A DNA stretch of 64,000 bases, taken from positions 744,093 through 808,092 of the forward strand of contig NZ_CYPU01000039.1 of NCBI RefSeq assembly GCF_001458195.1. The letters are read 5' to 3'. The position numbers and the translations under genes were made by a program. Source of the DNA: Ruegeria atlantica. GTDB taxonomy: Bacteria > Pseudomonadota > Alphaproteobacteria > Rhodobacterales > Rhodobacteraceae. Each line of letters begins with the position of its first letter. Within the stretch, counting starts at the first letter, position 1. Below, in pieces: positions 47,635 through 56,874 of this stretch. Under the pieces are notes generated by a model, which searched no databases, was not told the origin of the DNA, and saw nothing but the letters and a program-made list of their open reading frames with translations.

Positions 47635-48883
47635 AAATCAAAAGGTCTTCGACAGCCCAAAGGCGATCCTGTCCCCAGACACTTTCCCCGGCGACACGGA
47701 AACTTGGGACACCCCATAGCCCGATCTCTTGCAGACGGTCCTGATTGACCGCTACCCGATCTCCCCAACGATCTGAGCTAACGTGCGGTTTCGCACTTTG
47801 CCAATCCAACCCCGCGTTTTCGATGATAGTCCGAAGCCCCCGATCAGTTGCTGCATTCAGTCCCTCGGACCAAACGCCGTGCAGGAAGGCGGAACAGAAC
47901 TCAGGCAATTTTTCCTGCGCTTCGGCATAATCCAGTAAGGCATAGCCACGCTCGACCCCTTTGCCCAAAGGAACACAGATACGCTCAAACGGGATCCCCA
48001 ATCGCCGCGCTTCGCGCATGCAATCATAAAGGATGTAGGAAGACTTGGGTGGAGGGACGGGTAAACCTCGCATCAACATTGGCAAAACCGGCCTCAGAAC
48101 CAGCCGTGCGTTGTAGTGGCGTGCCAAGTCGACGGCCCGGTCAAATGCCAGATAAGAATAAGGGCTGCGGAAAGAATAGCAGAACTCAATCTCCTGATCC
48201 TGAGACTTCTCTTGGCCCAATTGCACTGAAGGCAAAGACATTATCGGTGACGACCCGCTTCCCAAACCCGCGTGCAGCAACCGGTTTTCCAGATAATGAA
48301 GACGATCAACGCCCCAATACCATTCGTCATCGTAGTGAAACGTTCCGCCGAGATAGTGACCCAAATCGGAAAGTTGTTGGTCACCATCCTCGATCAGCGC
48401 AGCCGGTAAGGGGTGATCCGAAGACGAAAAACCCTTTCCCGACCAAAGATCTTCGCTGATATCTCGGACATTGTTAACAAAGCTATCATTCGTCAGTTCG
48501 GCTGCCATCTGTTTTTCCGCAACTGCAATGAAAGCCTCGTCAGGAACTGAGCCTTCAGGAGGGCTGAGACCAAGCTTTCGGGCCAGTCTTGCCGCATCTT
48601 TGATGGCATTTTGCCGATGTGCTGCCGGGTCCGGCAAAGCCTCGGCCGGAGGGCCCGAAATCAGATGTGGGCGCAGCTCGACATCATAAGTGTCTCGAAA
48701 CTGCTGCAAGACCTGTGCGGTGAGGTGACAGTATGGGTCGGAAACATCATGGAAATAATGGACAACGCGCGGGCGGTTCAGCACCTGATGCTTTGCCTCC
48801 AGCGCGCGCCTACGTACCACCAGGCGCGTGTTGCTGGTCAGAATTGACGCTAAGTGTGGTTTCACATGTGTTGCAAAGAACAA
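47633..48883 (-). CDS. Protein with two DSBA/HCCA-isomerase-like domains
   Basis: A 416-residue cytoplasmic protein formed of two thioredoxin-fold DSBA modules. The first starts near residue 40 (VVHYFHDVSDPYCHLTAQVL) and the second near 232 (IEFCYSFRSPYSYLAFDRAVDLARHYNARLVLRPVLPMLMRG...WGVPSFRVAGESVWGQDRL). The second resembles 2-hydroxychromene-2-carboxylate isomerase, with SPYS in place of CxxC; the first keeps one Cys. Redox CxxC activity is therefore unlikely. The start is TTG at 48883 with AAGGA upstream; GTG at 48865 is a weaker choice. The true substrate is unknown. Confidence 0.8.
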   Translation of the reverse strand: MFFATHVKPHLASILTSNTRLVVRRRALEAKHQVLNRPRVVHYFHDVSDPYCHLTAQVLQQFRDTYDVELRPHLISGPPAEALPDPAAHRQNAIKDAARLARKLGLSPPEGSVPDEAFIAVAEKQMAAELTNDSFVNNVRDISEDLWSGKGFSSSDHPLPAALIEDGDQQLSDLGHYLGGTFHYDDEWYWGVDRLHYLENRLLHAGLGSGSSPIMSLPSVQLGQEKSQDQEIEFCYSFRSPYSYLAFDRAVDLARHYNARLVLRPVLPMLMRGLPVPPPKSSYILYDCMREARRLGIPFERICVPLGKGVERGYALLDYAEAQEKLPEFCSAFLHGVWSEGLNAATDRGLRTIIENAGLDWQSAKPHVSSDRWGDRVAVNQDRLQEIGLWGVPSFRVAGESVWGQDRLWAVEDLLI

Positions 48884-48979
48884 GGTGGTTCCTTTGGTAA
48901 AACCGTTCGAAACACCCTACCCTCATTCAGGTCAAAACCAATGCACCTACACGGCAACTTGACGAAACGTTTCCTGACC

Positions 48980-50449
48980 TCAGAGCCCGTATAATTCGCC
49001 AAATTTCTGTTCCAGATACCCGAGTAACGGGTCAGGTCCGGGTTCCATACCGCTTGCTCGCTGAATGGTCTCGCGTGGAGCGTAAAGCCCGCCATGTTGC
49101 TGCACATTCTCGTGCAGCCAATCGGTTGCGCCTGTCGTGTCACCTGCTGCCAGTTGCGCATCCAGTTCCGGCACAGCGTTCCGCAACGCTTGGTAAAGGC
49201 ATCCTGCATAGACATTGCCCAGCGAATAGGTTGGAAAATAACCAAACAGACCCACTGACCAGTGCACATCCTGCAGACACCCGTTCGAAGGTTTGTCGAC
49301 CGCATATCCGAAATCCGCCTTGAAACGGTCGTTCCACGCGGCCTCAAGATCATCCACTTGGAGGTCACCGGCCATCAGCGCGCGTTCCAGATCAAAGCGC
49401 AGCATGATGTGGAGGTTGTATTGCACCTCATCCGCCTCGGTGCGGATATAACCGTTGTGAACACCGTTGACCGTTGCATAGAAAGTATCCGGGTCGGTGA
49501 TACCAAAATCGCCAAACGCCTCTTTCATTTGGCCAAACAACCAACCGGTAAAGGCACGGGATCGGCCCAGCTGGTTCTCGTAAATCCGGCTTTGGCTTTC
49601 GTGCACGCCCATCGACACACCCCGCCCCAAAGGCGTCAGGGCGTAGGCCGGATCAATCCCTTGTTCATAGGCGGCATGGCCGACCTCGTGAATCGTCGAA
49701 TAGAAACAATTGAACGGATCGGTTTTACTGGTCCGGGTGGTGATCCGAACATCCGATCCACTGCCCGAGCTGAACGGGTGAACAGCCTTGTCGATGCGGC
49801 CTGTATTCAGGTCATACCCGAAAGTGGTTGCCAGTTTTTCCGACAATTGCATCTGTTTCAGCTCATCGAAACTCCCCGTCAAAGCCTGAGGTGCAGGTTT
49901 ATCCAGAACGGCGGCGCGCAGCGCCACCAGACGCGGGCGCATCTGGTCAAAGATTTCGGCAATCTGCGACCCGGTCGTGTAAGGCTCATAATCCTCAACC
50001 ATCGCGTCGTAGATATTGCCACCCTGCGCCAGAGCGGCGCCTTCTTCACGCTTTAGCGCCACGACCTCATCCAGCACGGGCAAGAAAGCGGCCACATCTT
50101 CGTCTGCGCGGGCCTGCGCCCAGGTTCCCTGTGCTGCTGACGTCACGCGCGCAATGGCCGTTGCCAGATCGGCAGGCACCTTGACCGTCCGTTCATAGGA
50201 CCGGCGGATTTCTCGCAATTGCGCCTGCCCGACCTGGTCCTGAGGGTCGGCTTGTTCCAGCCATTCAGGCACGCGCGGGTCAGATCGGCGAGCATGTAAA
50301 ACAGCCTCAATCGCAGCCATTTCCTCGGCCCGTTGCGGCGCCGCGCCGCGCGGCATCACCGTTTCCTGATCCCAACCCAAGCGTCCGGCAATCTCTCCCA
50401 AAGCCGAAGTTTCGCGTTGGAACGCCATTAGGTCATCATATGCACTCAT
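48980..50449 (-). CDS. M32 family metallocarboxypeptidase
   Basis: Zinc carboxypeptidase of the Taq/Pfu type, removing C-terminal residues from peptides. It has 489 residues, the family length. The zinc site is HEVGH in FYSTIHEVGHAAYEQG, and family stretches are HPFSSGSGSDVRITTRT, GVHESQSRIYENQLGRS and YNLHIMLRFDLERALM. The start at 50449 (MSAYDDLMAFQRE) is preferred; the longer frame overlaps ctaA. It is the last gene of a probable trmJ-ctaA-M32 unit, 5 bp after ctaA. Confidence 0.93.
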   Translation of the reverse strand: MSAYDDLMAFQRETSALGEIAGRLGWDQETVMPRGAAPQRAEEMAAIEAVLHARRSDPRVPEWLEQADPQDQVGQAQLREIRRSYERTVKVPADLATAIARVTSAAQGTWAQARADEDVAAFLPVLDEVVALKREEGAALAQGGNIYDAMVEDYEPYTTGSQIAEIFDQMRPRLVALRAAVLDKPAPQALTGSFDELKQMQLSEKLATTFGYDLNTGRIDKAVHPFSSGSGSDVRITTRTSKTDPFNCFYSTIHEVGHAAYEQGIDPAYALTPLGRGVSMGVHESQSRIYENQLGRSRAFTGWLFGQMKEAFGDFGITDPDTFYATVNGVHNGYIRTEADEVQYNLHIMLRFDLERALMAGDLQVDDLEAAWNDRFKADFGYAVDKPSNGCLQDVHWSVGLFGYFPTYSLGNVYAGCLYQALRNAVPELDAQLAAGDTTGATDWLHENVQQHGGLYAPRETIQRASGMEPGPDPLLGYLEQKFGELYGL

Positions 50450-50454
50450 GGAAA

Positions 50455-51600
50455 TCAGGCTCCGCGCAGAGAGGTAGCTATTGGGTAAGCGGTCAGGAAC
50501 CGCGCTCGCAGGATCAGCGTCCAGACGACCACGGCCATGAACTGGTGGCATATGGCGATCTGCCACGGCGCGGCATAGATTACTGTCAATATGCCGATGA
50601 CCACCTGCAGCGACAGCGCCGCAAAGGCCGCGTTGAAGGCAAAGCGCGTTTGCGGGTGGGCGCTGCTGTTGCCGCGTCGCCAAACGATGATAGCGAAGAT
50701 GAATAGCAGATAGCCCACACAACGGTGGATGAACTGCACCAGCCCGGGGCTTTCGAAGAAGTTGCGCCACATCGGTTCCAACATCGCCATGTCTGGCGGC
50801 AGAATCTGCCCGCCGATCAGCGGCCAATCGGTATACGACCGCCCGGCGTCGATCCCGGCGACAAGCGCACCAATGAGTATTTGCAAAAAGGCGAAATGCA
50901 TCAGCCCAGTGGATAGCGAGAACAATTTCGCCTCTTTCGCGCGTCGGGCCTGCATCAGGTCGCGCTCCTCGCGGCCCAGCTCAAAGATGTACCATGCAAG
51001 GAAGCCGAGAATTACAAAGGCCAGCCCCAGATGAATCGCCAGACGATAGCTGGCCACGGCAATCATCCCCTCGCCCTGCGTCACGCCCGAGGCGACCATC
51101 CACCAGCCGACTGCGCCCTGAACACCGCCCAAAAGGCCGGGGATTAGCAGTTTCCCGGTCCAGCCGGTCGGAATTTTCCGCGCTACAAGGAAGCCAAAGA
51201 AGCCAAGAGCCCAGACCAGTCCAATCACGCGCCCCAGCTGACGATGGCCCCATTCCCACCAGTAGATGGATTTGAAGTCGCCCAGTTCCATCCATTGGTT
51301 CTGGATGCGCCACTGGTCGATCTGCTTGTATTTGTCGAACTCGGCCTGCCAGTCCGCCTCGTTCATCGGCGGTATCGCCCCGGTGATCGGGCGCCATTCG
51401 GTGATCGACAACCCGCTATCGGTCAGGCGGGTCAGCCCACCCACCGCGATCATGACGACCACCAGCGCAAACAGGATCATCAGCCAGGCGCGAATTGCCT
51501 TGCGCGCGCCCCCGCGGCCACGATCGATCATACCCGGTTGAACGGCTTGTTGTTTTTCAGTGTCTGAGACGTCTTCGAAGATGCTGCGCTTACCGCTCAT
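50455..51600 (-). CDS. ctaA: Heme A synthase (COX15/CtaA)
   Basis: Oxidises heme O to heme A for cytochrome c oxidase. The 381-residue membrane protein has eight predicted helices, with family motifs GGLTRLTDSGLSITEWRPITG, WWEWGHRQLGRVIGLVW, YRLAIHLGLAF, FIHRCVGYLLF and CHQFMAVVVW; the His residues in these are the heme ligands known in the family. It is of the proteobacterial/mitochondrial type with a long first loop. It sits between trmJ and the M32 peptidase on the same strand. Confidence 0.95.
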   Translation of the reverse strand: MSGKRSIFEDVSDTEKQQAVQPGMIDRGRGGARKAIRAWLMILFALVVVMIAVGGLTRLTDSGLSITEWRPITGAIPPMNEADWQAEFDKYKQIDQWRIQNQWMELGDFKSIYWWEWGHRQLGRVIGLVWALGFFGFLVARKIPTGWTGKLLIPGLLGGVQGAVGWWMVASGVTQGEGMIAVASYRLAIHLGLAFVILGFLAWYIFELGREERDLMQARRAKEAKLFSLSTGLMHFAFLQILIGALVAGIDAGRSYTDWPLIGGQILPPDMAMLEPMWRNFFESPGLVQFIHRCVGYLLFIFAIIVWRRGNSSAHPQTRFAFNAAFAALSLQVVIGILTVIYAAPWQIAICHQFMAVVVWTLILRARFLTAYPIATSLRGA

Positions 51601-51662
51601 GCTGTCCTCTTGTGCCTTGGATTTCGTCGCAAGCTAGGGTGAAGCGGAACATAGGTCCAGCC

Positions 51663-52406
51663 TCAGCCTTTGTCTTTCCAGCGGACCATCTGCCGCATGA
51701 CCCCATGCAGCATCTGCACATCCGCCCGCGTCATGCGCATCCGCGACCACAGGTTGCGCAGGTTGGTCTTCATACCCTCGGCCTTTTCGGGCGGATAAAA
51801 GAACCCCGCCTCTTCCAGCCGGTCCTCATAGTGTTCGACCAATTTCTCGACCTCGATGCCCGTGGCCCAGTCGCCCTTGCCCAGATCGGTGGCCTCATGA
51901 ACCAAATCGCCGGTTTGACGCATCCACTCGTAAGCGGTCAGCAGCACACATTGTCCAAGGTTCAGCGAGGCGTATTCCGGATTCACCGGAACCGAAATGA
52001 TGGCGTTTGCCTTAGCGATGTCTTCGTTTTCGAGCCCTGCGCGTTCCGGGCCGAACAGAACACAGACCTTTTCACCAGCAGCAACCTTTTCGGCAGCCAG
52101 TTGCATTGCGCGTTCCGGGCTGTAGACAGGCTTGGTCAATCCACGCTGTCGCGCCGTGGTCGCAAAAACAAAAGTGCTGTCGGATAGCGCACCGGCCAGA
52201 TCGTCATACAGCTGCGCCTCATCCAGCAGACGCCCGGCGCCGCTGGACATCGCCACAGCCTTGGGGTTCGGCCATCCGTCCCGAGGTGCTACGATCCGCA
52301 TCCGATCCAGCCCGAAATTCCACATCGCCCGCGCGGCAGCACCGATGTTTTCACCCATCTGCGGGCGCACAAGCACGAATGAGGGCTGAGATTTATCGCT
52401 GGGCAT
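51663..52406 (-). CDS. trmJ: TrmJ-like tRNA/rRNA 2'-O-methyltransferase (SPOUT)
   Basis: A 247-residue SpoU-type methyltransferase acting on RNA, by family most likely on tRNA position 32. SPOUT motifs: FVLVRPQMGENIGAAARAMWNFG (motif 1), CVLFGPERAGLENEDIA (motif 2), and ISVPVNPEYASLNLGQCVLLTAYEW (motif 3, trefoil knot). A C-terminal helical extension follows (EKLVEHYEDRLEEAGFF). The start at 52406 is used; frames further upstream are shadows of the opposite gene. It is divergent from the thiE-like gene. Confidence 0.92.
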   Translation of the reverse strand: MPSDKSQPSFVLVRPQMGENIGAAARAMWNFGLDRMRIVAPRDGWPNPKAVAMSSGAGRLLDEAQLYDDLAGALSDSTFVFATTARQRGLTKPVYSPERAMQLAAEKVAAGEKVCVLFGPERAGLENEDIAKANAIISVPVNPEYASLNLGQCVLLTAYEWMRQTGDLVHEATDLGKGDWATGIEVEKLVEHYEDRLEEAGFFYPPEKAEGMKTNLRNLWSRMRMTRADVQMLHGVMRQMVRWKDKG

Positions 52407-52559
52407 GGCTGTCTCCGAAGGTTCCGCCTGCTCTAATCTGCGCGCACAGGCAGGGCAAGCCATCCGCGCCTTCATTTGGGCCGGAAACCAGCATAAAAGT
52501 TTGCTTCCCCGCCGCAATCCGCTAAACCGCGCAAAAGACTGAAAGCGAAGGACGCGCCA

Positions 52560-53180
52560 ATGGACACCCCCGAGCAGCCGCAGATTTACCTGATTACGCC
52601 ACCGACCATCGAACTGAGCACCTTTACGAACCGTTTGGCCAGCGTGTTGGACGGGGCAGAGATCGCCTGTATCCGATTGGCGCTGGCTGGTGGAGATGAA
52701 GACACGATAGCCCGCGCGGCGGATGCCTGCCGTGAGGTTGCCCATGCGCGCGATGTGGCGCTGGTGATCTCGAACCATGTTCTGCTGGCGCAGCGGTTGG
52801 GGCTGGACGGGGTGCATCTGGATGACGCCGCGCGCTCGGTCCGGTTTGCACGAAAGGAATTGGGCGCGGAAGCCATCGTTGGCAGCTTTTGCGGTGCGTC
52901 CAGCCATGACGGCATGTCGGCTGGCGAGGCCGGTGCGGACTATGTCGCCTTTGGACCAGTGGGCGCGTCAACGCTGGGTGATGGCACAATCGCCGAAATG
53001 GATCTGTTCCAGTGGTGGTCTGAGACGATCGAAGTTCCGGTCGTTGCCGAGGGTGGCCTGAACCCCGACCTGGTTCGCGATCTGACCCCCTGCACCGATT
53101 TTTTCGGTATCAGGGACGAGATCTGGTCACAGGATGACCCTCTGGCCGCGCTGAAGGGTCTGACCGACGCGATGCGCTGA
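52560..53180 (+). CDS. Thiamine phosphate synthase/TenI family protein
   Basis: A 206-residue TIM barrel: QIYLITPPTIELSTFTNRL, LVISNHVLLAQRLGLDGVHLDD, GSFCGASSHDGMSAGEAGADYVAFGPVGAS and VVAEGGLNPDLVRDL. True ThiE couples HMP-pyrophosphate to thiazole phosphate; TenI relatives only isomerise the thiazole. Motifs such as the ThiE GPxxxTxTK are altered here to GPVGASTLGDG, so catalytic assignment is open. No other thiamine gene is adjacent. It is followed by a long palindrome and psuK. Confidence 0.82.
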   Translation: MDTPEQPQIYLITPPTIELSTFTNRLASVLDGAEIACIRLALAGGDEDTIARAADACREVAHARDVALVISNHVLLAQRLGLDGVHLDDAARSVRFARKELGAEAIVGSFCGASSHDGMSAGEAGADYVAFGPVGASTLGDGTIAEMDLFQWWSETIEVPVVAEGGLNPDLVRDLTPCTDFFGIRDEIWSQDDPLAALKGLTDAMR

Positions 53181-53182
53181 TC

Positions 53183-53206
53183 GGTGCGAGCGTTAACGCT
53201 TGCACC
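53183..53206. promoter_or_regulatory. 24-bp palindrome upstream of psuK
   Basis: A near-perfect palindrome centred on AGCGTTAACGCT, extending outwards to GGTGC and GCACC, with a single G-T mismatch in 12 pairs. It lies between the thiE-like stop and the psuK start. No T-run follows, so an operator is more likely than a terminator. Confidence 0.55.
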
Positions 53207-53234
53207 TACGCCGGGGCTGCGGCATGACGACGAC

Positions 53235-54128
53235 ATGACACAAAACAGCGACATCCTTTGTATCGGATCGGTTCTTTGGGACGTGATTGGCCGGTCCGCC
53301 AGCGCCATGCGGCAAGGGTCGGACGTGCCGGGGCGGATCACCCGCCTACCGGGTGGCGTGGCCATGAACATCGCCATGACACTGGTGCGTTTTGGCATGA
53401 CCCCCACCCTGCTGACCGCCATCGGGCGCGATCCTGAGGGCGATGAGTTGGCAAATGCCTGTTCCCGACTGGGCATGGTGACGGATCACATTTACCGTTC
53501 GCAGGATTTGCCGACCGACCGTTACATGGCGGTCGAAGGGGCCAACGGCCTGATTGCGGCCATTGCCGACGCGCATTCGCTTGAGGCCGCGGGTGCCAAA
53601 ATCCTGCGTCCATTGATGCACGGGCCTTTAGGGTACGAAAACGAGCCGTTCGAAGGCCCAATCGCGCTGGACGGCAATCTGACACTGAACTTGCTTGAGG
53701 AAATCGCCCAAAGCCCCGCCTTTGCCCGCGCCGATCTGCGTGTGGCACCGGCCTCGCCCGGTAAAGCCGAACGCTTGCTGCCGTTCCTGAAACATGCGCG
53801 TGCCACGCTGTATGTGAACCTCGAAGAAGCCGGCATCCTGTGCCAGCGCGAATTCAAGGATTCCGAAAGCGCCGCCAAAGGCCTGCTGGATCGCGGCGCG
53901 CTGCGCGTGTTGGTCACCGACGGCGGAAGTTCGGCCACGGTTGGTAATGCGGATGAAATCCTGACCCAAACACCCCCGTCCGTTCTGGTTACCCGAGTAA
54001 CCGGCGCAGGCGACACATTCATGGCGGCCCACATCGCCTCAGAATCCGGTGGAGCATCCAGCGCCGAGGCCCTGACCCGCGCCCTGAACGCCGCCGCAAC
54101 TTACGTATCCGGAGAAACCCCACTGTGA
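53235..54128 (+). CDS. psuK: PfkB-family kinase, probable pseudouridine kinase
   Basis: Phosphorylates pseudouridine to its 5'-phosphate (inferred from its partner psuG). It is a 297-residue ribokinase-fold protein: N-terminal ILCIGSVLWDVIG, LPGGVAMNIAMTLVRFG and TAIGRDPEGDEL, and the C-terminal ATP/anion-hole motif VTRVTGAGDTFMAA with the catalytic Asp. The start at 53235 gives the family N-terminus. It overlaps psuG by 4 bp. Confidence 0.88.
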   Translation: MTQNSDILCIGSVLWDVIGRSASAMRQGSDVPGRITRLPGGVAMNIAMTLVRFGMTPTLLTAIGRDPEGDELANACSRLGMVTDHIYRSQDLPTDRYMAVEGANGLIAAIADAHSLEAAGAKILRPLMHGPLGYENEPFEGPIALDGNLTLNLLEEIAQSPAFARADLRVAPASPGKAERLLPFLKHARATLYVNLEEAGILCQREFKDSESAAKGLLDRGALRVLVTDGGSSATVGNADEILTQTPPSVLVTRVTGAGDTFMAAHIASESGGASSAEALTRALNAAATYVSGETPL

Positions 54129-55039
54129 TCGACATTCAATATTCTACCGAGGTCCGCGCCGCCAAAGACGCAGGCCAGCCCATCGTTGCGCTGGAAAGCA
54201 CCATCATCACCCACGGGATGCCTTACCCTCAGAACATCGAGGTTGCGGCACAGGTCGAACAGGACATCCGCGACGCGGGCGCAATTCCGGCAACCATGGC
54301 AGTGATCAAAGGCAAACTGCATGTGGGCCTTGAGGCTGATGAGCTAAAAGCGTTGGGTCAGGCGCAGGGCGTCGCCAAGCTGTCCCGCGCAGACATGGCC
54401 GCCTGCATGGCAACCGGCGGCACTGGCGCGACAACGGTCGCAGCCACAATGATCGCCGCGCATTATGCCGGGATTGAGGTATTTGCCACCGGTGGCATCG
54501 GTGGGGTGCATCAGGGTGCCGAGACGACCTTTGATATCTCAGCCGATCTGCATGAGCTGGCCCAGTCTCCGGTTACGGTTGTGGCCGCAGGCGCAAAGGC
54601 CATCCTCGATCTGGCAAAAACGCTCGAGGTTCTGGAAACGCTGGGCGTTCCAGTCATCGCCTACGGGCAGGACGAATTTCCGGCCTTCTGGTCGGCCAAA
54701 TCCCCTTATGCCGCGCCCCTGCGCATGGACAGCGCCGAGGACATCGCCACGGCGCACGCCACACGCCGCGCGCTTGGCTTGCCCGGCGGCCAGCTGGTTG
54801 CCAACCCAATTCCGACCGCCGATCAGATCCCGGCCGAAGAACTGGCACCCATCATTGCATCAGCACAGGCCGACGCAGATACGCACCGGATCAGCGGCAA
54901 GGGCGTCACGCCTTACCTGCTGCAACGGATTTACGAACAGACCGAAGGGCGTTCGCTGACGGCCAATATTGCCCTAGTTCGTAATAACGCGCGACTGGCG
55001 GCTGGGATTGCTCGGGCGCTGTCCGACCGGACCGATTGA
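54125..55039 (+). CDS. psuG: Pseudouridine-5'-phosphate glycosidase
   Basis: Breaks the C-C glycosidic bond of pseudouridine 5'-phosphate to uracil and ribose 5-phosphate. The 304-residue sequence carries IVALESTIITHGMPYPQN, KLSRADMAACMATGGTGATTVAATM, VFATGGIGGVHQGAETTFDISADL (with the manganese site region) and VVAAGAKAILDLAKTLEVLETLGVPV. The start is GTG at 54125, overlapping psuK (GTGA). With psuK it forms a complete two-step pseudouridine catabolic unit. Confidence 0.95.
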   Translation: MIDIQYSTEVRAAKDAGQPIVALESTIITHGMPYPQNIEVAAQVEQDIRDAGAIPATMAVIKGKLHVGLEADELKALGQAQGVAKLSRADMAACMATGGTGATTVAATMIAAHYAGIEVFATGGIGGVHQGAETTFDISADLHELAQSPVTVVAAGAKAILDLAKTLEVLETLGVPVIAYGQDEFPAFWSAKSPYAAPLRMDSAEDIATAHATRRALGLPGGQLVANPIPTADQIPAEELAPIIASAQADADTHRISGKGVTPYLLQRIYEQTEGRSLTANIALVRNNARLAAGIARALSDRTD

Positions 55040-55106
55040 CATACGCCTATTGTACCAAGGCACCCAACTGCTTAACTAATTTGGCAGAAAACCGCTCAGG
55101 ACCGCA

Positions 55107-55784
55107 ATGAACACGCCATTTGACGAAGAACCACATCGCCGCCCGGGCCTGTTTTCCCGACTGCGAGCGTCTTTCCTGACGGGCATCGTCGTGATTGCGC
55201 CTGTGTGGCTGACCATCTGGCTGATCTGGTCTGTAGTTGGCTGGATCGACAGTGCGGTGCTACCCATAATTCCACAACGGTTCCAGCCGCAGGAATACGT
55301 TGGCATCAACCTGCGCGGTGTCGGCGTTGTCATCTTCCTGATCTTCACTGTTCTGGTCGGATGGATCGCCAAAGGTATTCTGGGCCGGTCCCTGATCCAA
55401 ATTGCCGAAAGTCTTGTCAGCCGGATGCCTGTCGTCCGGTCCGTCTATTCCGGGATCAAGCAGATCTCGGAAACGGTTTTTGCGCAAACTGAACGGTCAT
55501 TCGAAAAAGCATGCCTGATCCAATACCCGCGCCGCGGTATCTGGGCGATTGGCTTCGTCTCTACCGCGGCAAAAGGTGAAGTCAGCGAGCGGGCTGAAAC
55601 CGGGGGTGAACTGCTAGGTGTCTTCGTTCCGACCACGCCCAACCCGACCTCTGGCTTCCTGCTGTTCTTCCCGGCCGAGGACGTGATCCTGCTGGATATG
55701 ACGATCGAGGACGCCGCGAAGTTGGTGATTTCCGCAGGCCTTGTTTACCCCAACGAAAAAGACCCGACGCAGCCGCCCGAGTGA
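55107..55784 (+). CDS. DUF502 membrane protein
   Basis: A 225-residue inner-membrane protein with two helices (about 17-42, LRASFLTGIVVIAPVWLTIWLIW, and 65-90, NLRGVGVVIFLIFTVLVGWIAKGILG), then a soluble domain with DUF502 signatures SRMPVVRSVYSGIKQISETVF and GVFVPTTPNPTSGFLLFFPAEDVILLDMTIEDAAKLVISAG. Function is not established. Its stop abuts that of the patatin gene. Confidence 0.9.
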   Translation: MNTPFDEEPHRRPGLFSRLRASFLTGIVVIAPVWLTIWLIWSVVGWIDSAVLPIIPQRFQPQEYVGINLRGVGVVIFLIFTVLVGWIAKGILGRSLIQIAESLVSRMPVVRSVYSGIKQISETVFAQTERSFEKACLIQYPRRGIWAIGFVSTAAKGEVSERAETGGELLGVFVPTTPNPTSGFLLFFPAEDVILLDMTIEDAAKLVISAGLVYPNEKDPTQPPE

Positions 55785-56810
55785 TCAGCCAAACATCTCG
55801 GGCAGGTCGACGGTGCTGCGTGCGCCAAGATCGGCTTTGTAATCGCCGATGAACCGATGCGCCGCGGCACGCCCGGCTTCCTTCAGCTTGTGCAGGATCA
55901 CAGGGTTGGGAACCGTCTTGGTCGCCACGGACAAATCGTTCATCAATTCGTCATCCGCGATCATGTGAACAAATACGCGGCTCATCTCTCCGGCCGTCAG
56001 CTTGCCGTCCGCCAACAGACGCTGAACAAAATTGATCGCCCGCAGCTCGCGAAACAGGGATGAGTTAAAGCTGATCTCGTTGATCCGATTCTGGATCTGC
56101 TGCGGAGTTTTCGGCACCTCATCACGCTCGAGCGGGTTGATGTTCACGACCACGACGTCTTCAGGCAAATCATTGTTAAACAGAGGATAAAGCGCCGGGT
56201 TTCCAGTGTAACCACCATCCCAATATGCCTCGGTCCGGCCCGAGCTGGGGTCAAATATCTCGACGGCCTGAAACAGGCTCGGCAGGCAGGCCGAAGCCAG
56301 GATGGCATCCGTTGAAATCTCTTCCCCGGTGAACACCCGGATCTTGCCGCTGCGTACACAGGTCGCGCAAACAAACAACTGGGGTCCCTGATCCGTGCAA
56401 ATCTCATCAAAATTGAACCGATCCACAACCGGTTCCAGGGGATTGCGGTAAAAAGGACCATAGGCATAGGGCGACACCATTCGCGACCAGGCATCACCAA
56501 CCGAGAATGGCAGTGAATACTCCATCGACTGGGCAATCTGCGCAGGCTCCAGCGCCTGCATCCAGTTAGCCAGGCGCATATCTCCCACAGCACCCATCCG
56601 TGCCCATAGCTCGTCCAGACAAGCCCGCGCGCCGTCGCGTCCGTTGTGCACCATCCCGGATTTGAACGCAGCGCCATTCAGCGCCCCGGCCGAGGTCCCA
56701 GTGATGGCCGCAACCTCGATATCCTCTTCGTCCAGCAGCCTGTCGAGAACGCCCCAGGTAAAGGCACCGTGCGCGCCGCCACCCTGCAAAGCCAGATTGA
56801 TCCGTTTCAC
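55785..56810 (-). CDS. Patatin-like phospholipase
   Basis: A 341-residue acyl hydrolase. The oxyanion loop is LALQGGGAHGAFTWGVLDRLL, the Ser nucleophile GTSAGALNGAAFKSGM (about Ser40), and the Asp partner YWDGGYTGNPALYPLF. It has no signal peptide, so it is likely cytoplasmic. It begins with GTG at 56810. It is downstream of bdhA on the same strand with a 64-bp gap; a role in polyhydroxybutyrate or lipid turnover is possible but inferred only from that neighbour. Confidence 0.88.
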   Translation of the reverse strand: MKRINLALQGGGAHGAFTWGVLDRLLDEEDIEVAAITGTSAGALNGAAFKSGMVHNGRDGARACLDELWARMGAVGDMRLANWMQALEPAQIAQSMEYSLPFSVGDAWSRMVSPYAYGPFYRNPLEPVVDRFNFDEICTDQGPQLFVCATCVRSGKIRVFTGEEISTDAILASACLPSLFQAVEIFDPSSGRTEAYWDGGYTGNPALYPLFNNDLPEDVVVVNINPLERDEVPKTPQQIQNRINEISFNSSLFRELRAINFVQRLLADGKLTAGEMSRVFVHMIADDELMNDLSVATKTVPNPVILHKLKEAGRAAAHRFIGDYKADLGARSTVDLPEMFG

Positions 56811-56820
56811 CGTCCTGCCC

Positions 56821-56867
56821 CTTCATCTTTTCCAAAATACTCCGGGGGTTCAGGGGCAGCGCCCCCG
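56821..56867 (-). repeat. Intergenic GC-rich repeat-like element
   Basis: Read leftward this gap contains a GC hairpin, GGGGC/GCCCC, followed by CCCCCGGAGTATTTTGG. From memory, a similar CCCCGGAGTATTTTxGG block is very common between genes in Rhodobacteraceae genomes. Only one copy was noticed in this window, so the repeat claim rests on that prior knowledge. Confidence 0.4.
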
Positions 56868-56874
56868 TGAAAAC

